Of a stretch of 45,083 bases of DNA, positions 7,682 through 15,895 are shown piece by piece. The stretch comes from an uncultured Flavobacteriales bacterium (lineage in GTDB: Bacteria > Bacteroidota > Bacteroidia > Flavobacteriales > Crocinitomicaceae), in NCBI GenBank assembly GCA_946479985.1, contig CAMLIF010000019.1:1-45083 (forward strand), in the 5' to 3' direction. The first letter of the stretch is position 1. The number at the start of each line of letters is the position of its first letter. Made by a program: the position numbers and the translations under genes. The notes below the pieces were generated by a model that was not told where the DNA came from, searched no databases, and saw only the letters and a list, made by a program, of their open reading frames with translations.

Positions 7682-8737
7682 ATGAAAAAGAAAATTTTAT
7701 TGATCGAAGACAACACGGATATCCGCGAAACAACTGCTGAAATTCTGGAAGTTGCCGGATACGAGGTGCTCACGGCATCCAATGGCAAAACCGGCGTTGA
7801 AAGTGCTTTTCTGGAAAAACCCGACCTGATTATTTGTGATATTATGATGCCCTTGCTGGACGGTTACGGGGTTCTGCATCTGCTTTCACGGGATGAAGAA
7901 ATGTCGCGGATTCCTTTTATTTTTCTGACAGCGAAATCAGAGCGTAATGATCTGCGCAGAGGAATGGCCCTCGGGGCAGATGATTATATTACCAAACCAT
8001 TCGATGTCAGCGATTTGCTTCTTGCCATTGAAACCCGGATTAAGAAAGCTGAAATTACAAAGAAGGAATATTCAAATTCTTTGGATGGTGTTAGTGAATT
8101 TCTCCAGAATGTAAACAGTTTGCACAATTTGTCGGTTTCCAGCCTGGAAAAGCACCTCAATTCATACAGTAAAAAGGAAATTCTGTACCGCCACGGAAGC
8201 TATCCGAAAGGTTTATATTTCCTTAGTACGGGAACAGTGAAAACATATATGACTAACGACCAGGGGAAAGAACTAATTACAGGTGTATACCGCGCCGGTG
8301 ATTTTTTCGGATTTCCCGCATTAATTGATGAAAGTGTTCACCAGGAAGCAGCCATGGTAATTGAGGATTCCGAGATTGCAATGATTTCCCGGGAAGATTT
8401 TATTTCACTTATTTATAAGAATGCCCAGGTTTCGAGAAAATTCATGAAAATTCTATCCAACAGTCTGCATGAAAGGGAAAGTCAATTGCTGAATCTGGCA
8501 TACAATTCGGTTCGGAAACGAGTGGCTGAAGCACTCATTAAACTGTCGGGTTTTTCAGAAAATGAACAGCATGTGGTAAATTCTGCATCCCGCGAAAACC
8601 TGGCAAACCTGGCTGGAGCAGCTCTTGAATCAACCGTGCGAACATTAAGTGATTTTCGGCAGGAAGGACTGATCGAAATTTCGGCGAATAAGATTATTCT
8701 GCTCAAATACGAACAGTTGGTATCCCTAAAAAACTGA
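7682..8737 (+). CDS. Response regulator fused to a CRP/FNR-type transcription factor
   Basis: The 351-residue protein has a receiver domain (1-121; Asp53 phospho-acceptor, Lys105), a helical linker, a cyclic-nucleotide-binding-fold domain (about 150-245), a dimerisation helix, and a CRP-type winged helix (about 265-345). The recognition helix reads L-E-S-T-V-R: Glu316 and Arg320 match the DNA-contacting Glu and Arg of FNR and CRP, while CRP's additional Arg180 is replaced by Leu315, as FNR replaces it with Val. That fits recognition of TTGAT half-sites. There is no FNR-type cysteine cluster, so the signal should come by phosphorylation from the adjacent PAS kinase. The three FNR-like boxes in this island are its likely targets. 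Confidence 0.92.
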   Translation: MKKKILLIEDNTDIRETTAEILEVAGYEVLTASNGKTGVESAFLEKPDLIICDIMMPLLDGYGVLHLLSRDEEMSRIPFIFLTAKSERNDLRRGMALGADDYITKPFDVSDLLLAIETRIKKAEITKKEYSNSLDGVSEFLQNVNSLHNLSVSSLEKHLNSYSKKEILYRHGSYPKGLYFLSTGTVKTYMTNDQGKELITGVYRAGDFFGFPALIDESVHQEAAMVIEDSEIAMISREDFISLIYKNAQVSRKFMKILSNSLHERESQLLNLAYNSVRKRVAEALIKLSGFSENEQHVVNSASRENLANLAGAALESTVRTLSDFRQEGLIEISANKIILLKYEQLVSLKN

Positions 8738-8755
8738 TAAGAATCAAATGACCGG

Positions 8756-8799
8756 TTGATGAAACTCAATAATAAAGACTAAGCAGCTAAATACTTTTG
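8756..8799 (+). promoter_or_regulatory. Promoter of the universal stress gene with FNR-like box
   Basis: The box TTGATGAAACTCAA (8756-8769) matches TTGAT-N4-ATCAA in nine of ten positions. It is followed by a perfect Bacteroidota -7 element, TACTTTTG (8792-8799), and the start codon is at 8818. The centre-to-element distance is 36.5 bp, identical to the BON and peroxiredoxin promoters. Confidence 0.7.
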
Positions 8800-8817
8800 T
8801 TTCAAAGCGAAAGTATT

Positions 8818-9633
8818 ATGAAAACAATTCTCGTACCAATCGATTTTTCTGAAGCGTGTGACAATGCTCTGAACTATGCTGTTGAATTTGCCAAACAAGC
8901 GAAATTAAAAATCCGTTTACTGACTGTTTATGATTACCCGTTAATGTCGGATTATCCGCTTGTCTGGATTCCTACAACTGCTGAATTGGTGGAAGAACAT
9001 CTCAGAAGGCTTGAAACCATTCGTGAAAAAATCCATAAACGCCACGGTGACAAGTTAAATGTGGAATGTTATTGCGAAATGGGAACCGTTATCGAAACTA
9101 TTAATTCTTTTGCTTTAAAACATTCTATCGATCTGATTATTATGGGGATGCAGGGCGGCGGTTTTGTATCTGAAAAGATCATTGGAAGTACAACTACTTC
9201 ACTTATGCGTAAATCGCCCTGCCCTGTTTTAGGAATTCCTATGCGGGTAAAGTTCAATGTCATTGAGCAGGTTTTACTCGCTACGGATCACGAAGATGCG
9301 GATTATACTGACATTCTGAAACCGTTGAGAGAGCTAATTCTAAGGTTCAATGCACACCTTTACGTGCTCCATGTAATTGAACCCGGAGTAAAAGACAAAA
9401 TAGTGAACGTGGCACAGGTAACACGTGCGCTGAAAGGAATTCCGTTTACTGAAGATTCATTTGCTCATGCAGATGTGGTAATTGCCATTGATCAGTTTAC
9501 ACATGAAAAGGAAATTGATCTCGCTGTTATAGTACCGCGTAAACACGCTTTCTTTTACTCACTGTTCCATGAAGCGCACACAAAAAAACTTGCTTTCCAT
9601 ACCAGCGTGCCGATACTGGCTCTTCACGAGTAG
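8818..9633 (+). CDS. Tandem universal stress protein
   Basis: Starting at ATG 8818 this 271-residue cytoplasmic protein consists of two UspA domains. The first (1-142) begins TILVPIDFSEAC and ends with the nucleotide-binding loop G-M-Q-G-G-G followed by G-S-T-T-T-S, so ATP binding is plausible in this half. The second (about 148-271) lacks the glycine-rich loop and is probably structural. Such tandem Usps are induced by low oxygen, starvation and related stresses in many bacteria. It has its own promoter with an FNR-like box immediately after the REC-CRP regulator gene. Confidence 0.93.
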   Translation: MKTILVPIDFSEACDNALNYAVEFAKQAKLKIRLLTVYDYPLMSDYPLVWIPTTAELVEEHLRRLETIREKIHKRHGDKLNVECYCEMGTVIETINSFALKHSIDLIIMGMQGGGFVSEKIIGSTTTSLMRKSPCPVLGIPMRVKFNVIEQVLLATDHEDADYTDILKPLRELILRFNAHLYVLHVIEPGVKDKIVNVAQVTRALKGIPFTEDSFAHADVVIAIDQFTHEKEIDLAVIVPRKHAFFYSLFHEAHTKKLAFHTSVPILALHE

Positions 9634-9740
9634 AAATCTCGCGAATCTCGCGGAAACCAAACTAGAAGTCATTTTAGCGAAATAATCAAATTCCTCCTAT
9701 CGCCCCGGATCAATACTAAGTAACTTTAAATTTCAATAAT

Positions 9741-10181
9741 ATGGAACTGACAACAAAACACAAAAACGGAGATTTTTTATACCCGTTCTGGACAGATTTA
9801 TTCAATAGTGAACGTTTCTTTGATCGTTTGCCTTTAGTGGAGCCGGTTTTTTCTTCTCCTCCGGCAAATGTAATTGAAAATGGTCATTCGTTTAAGGTAG
9901 AACTCGCCGTTCCCGGATTTTCGAAAGATGATTTTAAAGTTGAAATAGACGATAATGTCCTTTCCATAAGTGCCGAAAAAGAGGAAGAACTGGAATCGAA
10001 AGAAGAGCGTTATATGAGAAATGAATTCAGATATGTTTCTTTTTCACGCTCGTTCACCCTTCCGAAAAATTGTGAAGATTCAAAAATTGAAGCGAATTAT
10101 TCTGACGGCATCTTATCACTGGTCGTTCCAAAGAAGGAAATTACTACCGACCGTAAGAAAAAGGAAATCAAGGTAAAATAA
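9741..10181 (+). CDS. Small heat shock protein, Hsp20 family
   Basis: This 146-residue cytoplasmic holdase chaperone has an alpha-crystallin domain (about residues 38-140) containing V-E-L-A-V-P-G-F and the C-terminal strand motif S-D-G-I-L-S-L-V-V-P. It prevents aggregation of unfolded proteins. The upstream 107 bp contain a possible -7 element TAACTTTA (9722-9729) but only a half FNR-like site, so co-regulation with the neighbouring stress genes is not shown by sequence. Confidence 0.95.
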   Translation: MELTTKHKNGDFLYPFWTDLFNSERFFDRLPLVEPVFSSPPANVIENGHSFKVELAVPGFSKDDFKVEIDDNVLSISAEKEEELESKEERYMRNEFRYVSFSRSFTLPKNCEDSKIEANYSDGILSLVVPKKEITTDRKKKEIKVK

Positions 10182-10359
10182 CTATCTGGCAATTTGTTTC
10201 TTAAAAGCAATTGGTGCGAAAACCCGGAATCCATCGTATTTCGGAAGCTGATGTTCCTGTTGGGGTGAAGCTGCAGTTTTGTTCTCGTACAGTGTTGCTT
10301 TACTACCAGTTGTCTCCGATAACCAATTTAGTATAAAGCGAATTACAGCAGTTGAAAAT

Positions 10360-10662
10360 ATGGAAACAAAACCTCACAGAAACTATCTTCTGCCTGGTCC
10401 GGAATTAGAAAAATTGATTTCGGACCAGTCGGATAAATTAAGAAGGACTTATCCGCAAATTGGCCGGCTCAGGATTACACTTTGGGTAGAAGAAACCAGC
10501 GGACTCAGGGAGAAAACCTGCGAAGTTACCGTTCATTTAGCCGACAGGGAATTACGCGTTACAAAACGAGGGTCTACTCATTTTCTAGCCGTACTTGATG
10601 CTGCACGAACATTAAAACACCGTATTCCTCGCATTTTTTCACAAAACAAACAGGAACTCTGA
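10360..10662 (+). CDS. HPF/RaiA-like ribosome-associated protein
   Basis: I place the start at ATG 10360, which gives 100 residues; the longer frame from 10279 adds an unlikely N-terminus. The pattern of a helix with paired charges, a strand R-L-R-I-T-L-W-V-E, another strand C-E-V-T-V-H-L and a final helix with A-V-L-D-A-A-R-T-L resembles the HPF/RaiA fold, whose members bind the 30S subunit and silence ribosomes during stress. Similarity is at fold level only; the strongest support is the stress-gene context. Confidence 0.6.
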   Translation: METKPHRNYLLPGPELEKLISDQSDKLRRTYPQIGRLRITLWVEETSGLREKTCEVTVHLADRELRVTKRGSTHFLAVLDAARTLKHRIPRIFSQNKQEL

Positions 10663-10723
10663 GTGGGATGGTTTATTGATTATCCGATGAACTAGAGAAT
10701 TTGTTCCTTATTCCAGGTCTCTC

Positions 10724-10731
10724 TACTTTTA
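10724..10731 (+). promoter_or_regulatory. Possible -7 element before the 140-aa membrane protein
   Basis: TACTTTTA matches TAnnTTTG in all but the last base and lies 22 bp before the start codon at 10754. No FNR-like box occurs at the spacing seen in the three neighbouring stress promoters. Confidence 0.35.
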
Positions 10732-10753
10732 CCTGAAATTTAATACCAGGCAC

Positions 10754-11176
10754 ATGAAAACAATACGTTTAATTTCGATCATACTCCTCATTTTTATCGG
10801 GCTAAATGCACTGGTAGGAGGAGTTTTACTCGTTGCAGAACCTTCCGGGACATTACTGCACATGAGTATAGAACAGGTTGAACCTGAAATTTTCAAAGAC
10901 TTTTTGATTCCGGGAGTATTCCTTTTCTTCATTAACGGAGTATGGAGCATTGTAACAGCAGTGCTTATAATATTTGAACGGAAGGGATATATCTGGTTGA
11001 TGATTCTGCAGGGAATAATACTTTTTGGCTGGATTACGGCGCAGATCTTCTTTTTTGAGCAGATTTACTTTATGCAGTATTTTGTTGCCGGAATCGGACT
11101 AACCATTGTTATTTGCGGCATAAGAATGCAGCAGCTTGTAACCCGTAAACGGAAGCTTGAAAAACAGGAACCCTGA
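10754..11176 (+). CDS. Four-helix integral membrane protein (140 aa)
   Basis: I do not recognise a named family. Four hydrophobic segments are visible (about 5-27, 48-75, 80-103 and 108-128) with a short acidic loop after the first and a basic C-terminal tail. No catalytic or metal-binding motif stands out. A second membrane protein gene follows after 45 bp, so the two may be co-transcribed. Its position between ribosome-hibernation-like and peroxiredoxin genes suggests a role under stress, by context only. Confidence 0.75.
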   Translation: MKTIRLISIILLIFIGLNALVGGVLLVAEPSGTLLHMSIEQVEPEIFKDFLIPGVFLFFINGVWSIVTAVLIIFERKGYIWLMILQGIILFGWITAQIFFFEQIYFMQYFVAGIGLTIVICGIRMQQLVTRKRKLEKQEP

Positions 11177-11221
11177 ACCTGAAACCTCCCGCCGAAGATC
11201 TTCATTAAAAAAACTGCCGAA

Positions 11222-11878
11222 ATGAACAAGCAACATCAGGTATTTGATTCTCTGATTATCCCGTTTGCAGGGATTCCTGTTTTCATTGTATTGTATTTCG
11301 TTGCAGCATATTTTTACCCGGGCGGGTCTGGCGCTGATTCCGGATATGAAGGATTCGATTGGATGAATAATTACTGGTGCGATCTGATCGCTTCGCATGG
11401 TAAAAACGGGGAGCCAAATGCCGGTCGGCCAATTGCCTTAACCGCGATGATTACACTTTTCGGTTCTTTGTTGTTTTTTTGGTTCCGGTTACCTGATTTT
11501 TTTCACGAAACAAAGTTCAGCCGAATCCTGATAAGTTATACGGGTATGGTTTCAATGATCATACTGGTTTTCATATTTACAGAATATCATGACGAGGTTA
11601 TTTTTGTCGGTGGCGCATTGAGCAGTATTCCTTTTGCGGGAACATTGCGCGAACTTTACAGGCACAATTGGCGGTTTCTATTCGTCCTGGGGAGCCTTTG
11701 TGCAGTTGGTATTCTATTTAACTTTTACATCTATTTATCCGGGTGGCTTGTTTTCCTGCTTCCACTTATCCAGAAGATCACGCTTGTTTTTTTCCTGGTG
11801 TGGATTTTCCTTATTAACCTGAAATGCATCTTACTGGTGAAAAAGCAAAGGCATGTGAACAAGGTTGTCTCTCCGTAA
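11222..11878 (+). CDS. Six-helix integral membrane protein (218 aa)
   Basis: Six hydrophobic segments can be counted. After the first comes a periplasmic-type loop with F-D-W-M-N-N-Y-W-C-D-L, reminiscent of DUF998-like membrane proteins where an NYWCDL-like signature follows the first helix. The C-terminus is basic. The function is unknown. It follows the 140-residue membrane protein by 45 bp; the next gene, a peroxiredoxin, has its own regulated promoter. Confidence 0.75.
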   Translation: MNKQHQVFDSLIIPFAGIPVFIVLYFVAAYFYPGGSGADSGYEGFDWMNNYWCDLIASHGKNGEPNAGRPIALTAMITLFGSLLFFWFRLPDFFHETKFSRILISYTGMVSMIILVFIFTEYHDEVIFVGGALSSIPFAGTLRELYRHNWRFLFVLGSLCAVGILFNFYIYLSGWLVFLLPLIQKITLVFFLVWIFLINLKCILLVKKQRHVNKVVSP

Positions 11879-11901
11879 CATGAAAATAGTCAATTTATGA
11901 G

Positions 11902-11945
11902 TTGATGAATATCATAGTCTGCTGTCTTAAGATCAATGATATTTG
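11902..11945 (+). promoter_or_regulatory. Promoter of the peroxiredoxin operon with FNR-like box
   Basis: TTGATGAATATCAT (11902-11915) matches TTGAT-N4-ATCAA in nine of ten positions. The -7 element GATATTTG (11938-11945) differs from TAnnTTTG at one base. The box is centred 36.5 bp before the last base of the -7 element, exactly as at 6323-6366 and 8756-8799. It would drive the peroxiredoxin-OsmC-MlaEFD run. Confidence 0.68.
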
Positions 11946-11970
11946 ACCATAAACTTATACATACTCAATT

Positions 11971-12705
11971 ATGGAAGCATCAGAACAACAAGTCAACGTC
12001 TTGCCGCGAATAGGAGACAAGGCTCCGGAATTTCATGCAATAACAACCCAGGGAGAGATTCATTTTCCGGGCGATTTCTCAGGCAAGTGGGTTGTTTTTT
12101 TTAGTCATCCTGCCGATTTCACTCCCGTTTGTACTTCAGAGTTTATGACGTTTGCGCGCATGGAACCGGAATTTTCAGCGTTAAACTGTCGTTTGCTGGG
12201 ATTGTCAATTGACGGGCTATTCAGTCACATTGCCTGGCTTCGCACCATTCGTGAAAAAATCGAATTTAAGGGAATGAAAGACATTGAGGTGAAATTTCCG
12301 TTAATCGAAGACGTATCTATGGAAATTGCCGGAAAGTATGGAATGATTCAACCGGGAGAAAGTTCTACGAAAGCCGTTCGGGCAGTATTTATCATCGATC
12401 CTGCCGGAATGATCCGTGCTATGATTTACTACCCTTTATCACTGGGAAGAAATATGGATGAACTGAAACGTGCATTGATAGCTCTGCAGACAGCTGATAA
12501 ATTCGCAGTTGCAACACCAGCCGACTGGCGCCCCGGTGACGATGTAATAGTGCCTACCGCCGGATCTTGCGGGGTTGCAAAGGAAAGAGTAGAACAACCT
12601 GGTGAGATGACTTGCTACGATTGGTTCTTCTGTACAAAACCGCTTCCGATAGATCAATTAACGGTCGGGTCATCAGTTAAAACTACTGAAGATGGAAAAG
12701 CATAG
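11971..12705 (+). CDS. Peroxiredoxin, Prx6 family
   Basis: This 244-residue thiol peroxidase reduces hydrogen peroxide and organic hydroperoxides in the cytoplasm. The peroxidatic Cys54 lies in the motif DFTPVCTSE, preceded by SHPA. The long C-terminal extension contains C-Y-D-W-F-F-C, matching the resolving-cysteine region of archaeal Prx6-type enzymes, so a two-cysteine cycle is likely rather than a strict 1-Cys one. Its end overlaps the OsmC gene by 14 bp, which couples two peroxide-detoxifying enzymes. An FNR-like promoter lies directly upstream. Confidence 0.95.
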   Translation: MEASEQQVNVLPRIGDKAPEFHAITTQGEIHFPGDFSGKWVVFFSHPADFTPVCTSEFMTFARMEPEFSALNCRLLGLSIDGLFSHIAWLRTIREKIEFKGMKDIEVKFPLIEDVSMEIAGKYGMIQPGESSTKAVRAVFIIDPAGMIRAMIYYPLSLGRNMDELKRALIALQTADKFAVATPADWRPGDDVIVPTAGSCGVAKERVEQPGEMTCYDWFFCTKPLPIDQLTVGSSVKTTEDGKA

Positions 12706-13144
12706 TTATCATGTAAATATTGCCTGGAGTGCAGATCGCAGAGGAATGCTTTGCTCGCCGGAACTCATGAGAAGTGATAACAGGAATTGCATTGAGGTAG
12801 CCACACCTCCCGAGTTCCCGAAAGGAATTCCCGGAATCTGGTCGCCCGAGCATTTGTTTACTGCTGCCGTTGCAAGTTGTTTCATGACAACCTTCCTGGC
12901 GATCGCAGAGAATTCACAATTGCTGTTCAGCCATTTCGATTGTGCTTCAGAAGGCATTCTGGATGAGGTAGAAGGCAAACCCGAACTAACAGAAATAATT
13001 CTAAAACCACTTGTTGCTATTCCGGATGAGAAATATCGGGAACGAACACTGCGTATTCTGCAGAAAGCCGAAGCCGGATGCCTGATTTCACATGCTGTTC
13101 GAATCAAAATAACTACCATACCGGCAGTTGAGATCATAGTATAA
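12692..13144 (+). CDS. OsmC/Ohr-family peroxidase
   Basis: The 150-residue protein belongs to the OsmC family of cysteine-dependent hydroperoxide reductases. The segment P-E-H-L-F-T-A-A-V-A-S-C carries the first catalytic cysteine at about residue 63, and E-A-G-C-L-I-S-H carries the second at about residue 130. The P-E-H-L-F form is closer to the general OsmC/YhfA branch than to Ohr. It overlaps the peroxiredoxin gene by 14 bp and precedes the mlaE-type gene by 33 bp. Confidence 0.92.
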   Translation: MEKHSYHVNIAWSADRRGMLCSPELMRSDNRNCIEVATPPEFPKGIPGIWSPEHLFTAAVASCFMTTFLAIAENSQLLFSHFDCASEGILDEVEGKPELTEIILKPLVAIPDEKYRERTLRILQKAEAGCLISHAVRIKITTIPAVEIIV

Positions 13145-13177
13145 GGCCAACAGTCTGGCATTGTTAATTACCGAGTT

Positions 13178-13942
13178 ATGCAGGAAAACTTTCAGCGAAT
13201 ATTGAGTAATACAGGTGAAATCACCCGTTTCACACTTCGTTTTTTTACAGAAATGTTCCGAAAAGGACATGAATTTGCGGAAATGCTTCGCCAGTGTTTC
13301 TTCCTGGGTTACAAATCACTTGGACTCGTAATAACAACAGGTTTCATTATTGGTTTGGTAATAACCATACAGTCGAGACCAACCCTTGTCGAATTCGGAG
13401 CCGAAGCATGGTTGCCGGGAATGATTTCAGTTTCACTTGTTCGTGAGATTGTTCCAGTAATCACAGCACTTATTTGTGCCGGTAAGATTGGTTCGGGAAT
13501 AGGAGCAGAGCTTGGTTCAATGAAAGTGACAGAACAAATTGATGCTATGGAGGTTTCGGGAACTAATCCGTATAAATACCTGGTAGTTACCAGAGTGCTC
13601 GCAACTACCATGATGGTTCCTTTACTCGTAGTATTTGCTGATGCAGCTGCACTTTATGGAGGTTATCTTGGTGTAAATCTTCGCGGAGCGGTGAGTTGGA
13701 ATCTCTACTGGGCTCAAGTTTTCGATTCTCTTTCTTTCGGCGATATTATTCCTTCAATTGCTAAAACGATCTTCTTTGGCTTTGCCATTGGTATGATCAG
13801 TTGTTATCATGGTTATACAACAAAACGCGGAACCGAAGGAGTTGGCAGATCTGCTAACACCGCCGTTGTTATTTCCTCACTTTTAGTATTTGTAATTGAC
13901 CTGATAGCGGTTCAGATCACAGATCTTCTTCAATTAACATGA
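13178..13942 (+). CDS. mlaE: MlaE-type ABC transporter permease
   Basis: This 254-residue inner-membrane permease of the MlaE/YrbE family has an amphipathic N-terminal helix followed by five or six membrane helices. It carries the family signature G-S-G-I-G-A-E-L-G-S-M-K-V-T-E-Q-I-D-A-M near residues 107-126. It would form the membrane core of a phospholipid/hydrophobic-compound transport complex with the adjacent ATPase and MCE protein. The stop overlaps the next start by four bases. The set has no MlaC or MlaB, which is usual for Bacteroidota. Confidence 0.95.
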   Translation: MQENFQRILSNTGEITRFTLRFFTEMFRKGHEFAEMLRQCFFLGYKSLGLVITTGFIIGLVITIQSRPTLVEFGAEAWLPGMISVSLVREIVPVITALICAGKIGSGIGAELGSMKVTEQIDAMEVSGTNPYKYLVVTRVLATTMMVPLLVVFADAAALYGGYLGVNLRGAVSWNLYWAQVFDSLSFGDIIPSIAKTIFFGFAIGMISCYHGYTTKRGTEGVGRSANTAVVISSLLVFVIDLIAVQITDLLQLT

Positions 13943-14709
13943 GAACCGGCGAAAAACATACCGGCCATGTAAAAGATGCAGGAGTTGTTCTGCGCCTGGA
14001 AAATGTTTGCAAATCATTTGGGGAGAACCAGGTATTAAAACAGTTGAATTTGGTACTTCATCAGGGTGAGAACATTGTTGTACTCGGGAAATCCGGATCA
14101 GGAAAATCTGTTCTGATCAAATGTATTATAGGGTTGATCCGGCCCGATTCCGGTAAAATTTATGTGCTCGATCACGATATGTCTGACGTTAGTATCCGGG
14201 AATTGGATGAAATCCGCTCGCGGGTGGGTTTTCTTTTTCAGAGTAATGCGCTGTATGACTCCATGACCGTTCGGGAGAACCTGGAATTTCCTTTGCGCAG
14301 GCATCGGAGGAAAATGGATAAAGCAGAAGTTGATCGTCTTGTGGCAGAGGTATTGGATAACGTCGGATTACCTCATACCGCAGATATGATGCCGTCAGAA
14401 CTCTCGGGTGGAATGCGTAAGCGGATTGCGCTTGCCAGAACTATTATTCTCAAACCCGAAATTATACTTTACGATGAACCAACTACCGGGTTAGATCCGA
14501 TTACCGCCAAAGAAATCAGCGACCTGATGGTTGAGCTCGGAAAGAAATACCATACATCGTCTATTCTGATATCTCATGATATGCACTGTGTAAAAACAGT
14601 CGCAGAAAAGATTGTTATGCTGATTGATGGCAAATGCTATGTGGAAGGAACTTACGAAGAGCTTCGGAAATCCACGGATGAAAAAGTTCAAAAATTCTTT
14701 CAATTATGA
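13939..14709 (+). CDS. mlaF: MlaF-type ABC transporter ATP-binding protein
   Basis: The 256-residue ATPase has Walker A GKSGSGKS (about residues 51-58), the signature L-S-G-G-M-R-K-R (about 155-162), Walker B ILYDEP and the switch His in ISHD. The LSGGM signature with a following M-R-K-R is typical of MlaF. It powers the permease encoded just upstream, and four-base overlaps on both sides make a tight three-gene operon. Confidence 0.95.
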   Translation: MRTGEKHTGHVKDAGVVLRLENVCKSFGENQVLKQLNLVLHQGENIVVLGKSGSGKSVLIKCIIGLIRPDSGKIYVLDHDMSDVSIRELDEIRSRVGFLFQSNALYDSMTVRENLEFPLRRHRRKMDKAEVDRLVAEVLDNVGLPHTADMMPSELSGGMRKRIALARTIILKPEIILYDEPTTGLDPITAKEISDLMVELGKKYHTSSILISHDMHCVKTVAEKIVMLIDGKCYVEGTYEELRKSTDEKVQKFFQL

Positions 14710-15653
14710 AAAATGAACACAGTAGAAATATACGATTAGGACTGATCGTATTCATTGGATCGGCCTTAATTATTGCAGCTCTTTATTTTGTAGGGAGCAA
14801 GCAGCGGCTTTTCGGATCTACCATTCAGGTCAAAGCGGAATTTTATAATGCAAGCGGGCTCAGACGCGGTAATAGTGTGCGTTTTACAGGAATAGATGTG
14901 GGAACTGTTGAATCTGTTGAAATAATCAGCGATACTTCGGTTCTGGTTGTTATGTCTATCGATTCTGAAGTAGCCAGGTTTATCAGGATTGATGCTTTGG
15001 CAGCGATTGGTACCGACGGAGTAATGGGGAATAAACTCGTAAATATCAACCCTTCGCGGAGTTCTGCACGGACCATTGTAAACGGCGATGTTCTAAAGAC
15101 ATTGAAAACCATGGAAATGGAAGCTACTTTTCGAACATTGAACAACACAAACGATAATCTGAACGCTGTGTCAGCGGATCTGAGAGCTATTACTGAAAAA
15201 TTGAACAGTGAACGATCGCTGCTGAATTTGCTGCTGGATCCTTCTGTATCTGATAATGTACAATCTGCTGTAACTCACTTCAGATATGCAGGAAATAATA
15301 CAGCCGTACTTACCGGTGATTTAAGGTCAATTATGAGAAACATGAAAGATGGAAAGGGAACAGCCGGACTGCTGCTTACAGATACCTTATTGCGAAAAGA
15401 TTTGTCTAACACCGTTGTCAACATCCGCGCAATCTCCGACAGTCTTGCAATTATTTCCGGGAATTTCCAATCATTATCGGCAGACCTGAAAAATGGAGAA
15501 GGAGTTCTGGGTATACTTCTTACTGACACTGTGGCCGCTGAGCGGCTGAAACAGATTCTTGATAACCTGGAATCCGGGACAGGTAATTTCAACAGTACCA
15601 TACTGAATCTGAAAAAGAAGTGGCCGTTCAGGGAAAAGAAGCGACCAAAGTAG
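14706..15653 (+). CDS. mlaD: MlaD/MCE-family substrate-binding protein
   Basis: This 315-residue protein has one N-terminal membrane helix (about 9-28), an MCE domain (about 37-115, with G-L-R-R-G-N-S-V-R-F-T-G-I-D-V-G), and a long helical C-terminal region with the repeated motif D-G-K-G-T-A-G-L-L-L-T-D-T and N-G-E-G-V-L-G-I-L-L-T-D-T. MCE proteins form rings that carry lipids between the membranes. Together with the permease and ATPase it completes the transporter. The peroxide-defence genes upstream suggest that membrane lipid repair is part of the same response. Confidence 0.93.
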   Translation: MKNEHSRNIRLGLIVFIGSALIIAALYFVGSKQRLFGSTIQVKAEFYNASGLRRGNSVRFTGIDVGTVESVEIISDTSVLVVMSIDSEVARFIRIDALAAIGTDGVMGNKLVNINPSRSSARTIVNGDVLKTLKTMEMEATFRTLNNTNDNLNAVSADLRAITEKLNSERSLLNLLLDPSVSDNVQSAVTHFRYAGNNTAVLTGDLRSIMRNMKDGKGTAGLLLTDTLLRKDLSNTVVNIRAISDSLAIISGNFQSLSADLKNGEGVLGILLTDTVAAERLKQILDNLESGTGNFNSTILNLKKKWPFREKKRPK

Positions 15654-15717
15654 ATTTGAATTCATTCTAACCAATTACGGAAAGAAGAATTCATAAGCCA
15701 TATCCCTGTTTTAGAAG

Positions 15718-15779
15718 TTCCATACGTACTGGAAAGGTTCGACCATAATTCTATTATTCTCCTTATTCACACCTTATTC
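15718..15779. promoter_or_regulatory. Candidate operators upstream of the AraC-type gene
   Basis: A dyad TTCCA-N7-TGGAA lies at 15718-15734. It is followed by two direct copies of CCTTATTC eleven bases apart (15761-15768 and 15772-15779). Both lie in the 242-bp gap between the mla operon and the AraC-type gene, where a possible -7 element TGGTTTTG sits at 15870-15877. Binding proteins are unknown. Confidence 0.35.
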
Positions 15780-15895
15780 CAAAATACCATAAATAATATT
15801 CATTTCTCTCCGAAGGATTTATCACAATTAACAAGAACTGAGCAAGCAGATTGTTTAATTAAAATTTAGTGGTTTTGAAGTTGATAATAAAGAAC

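Noticed and set aside
9686..9690. ATCAA half-site before the Hsp20 gene
   Set aside because: The opposite half is absent and the distance to the possible -7 element does not fit the other three promoters.
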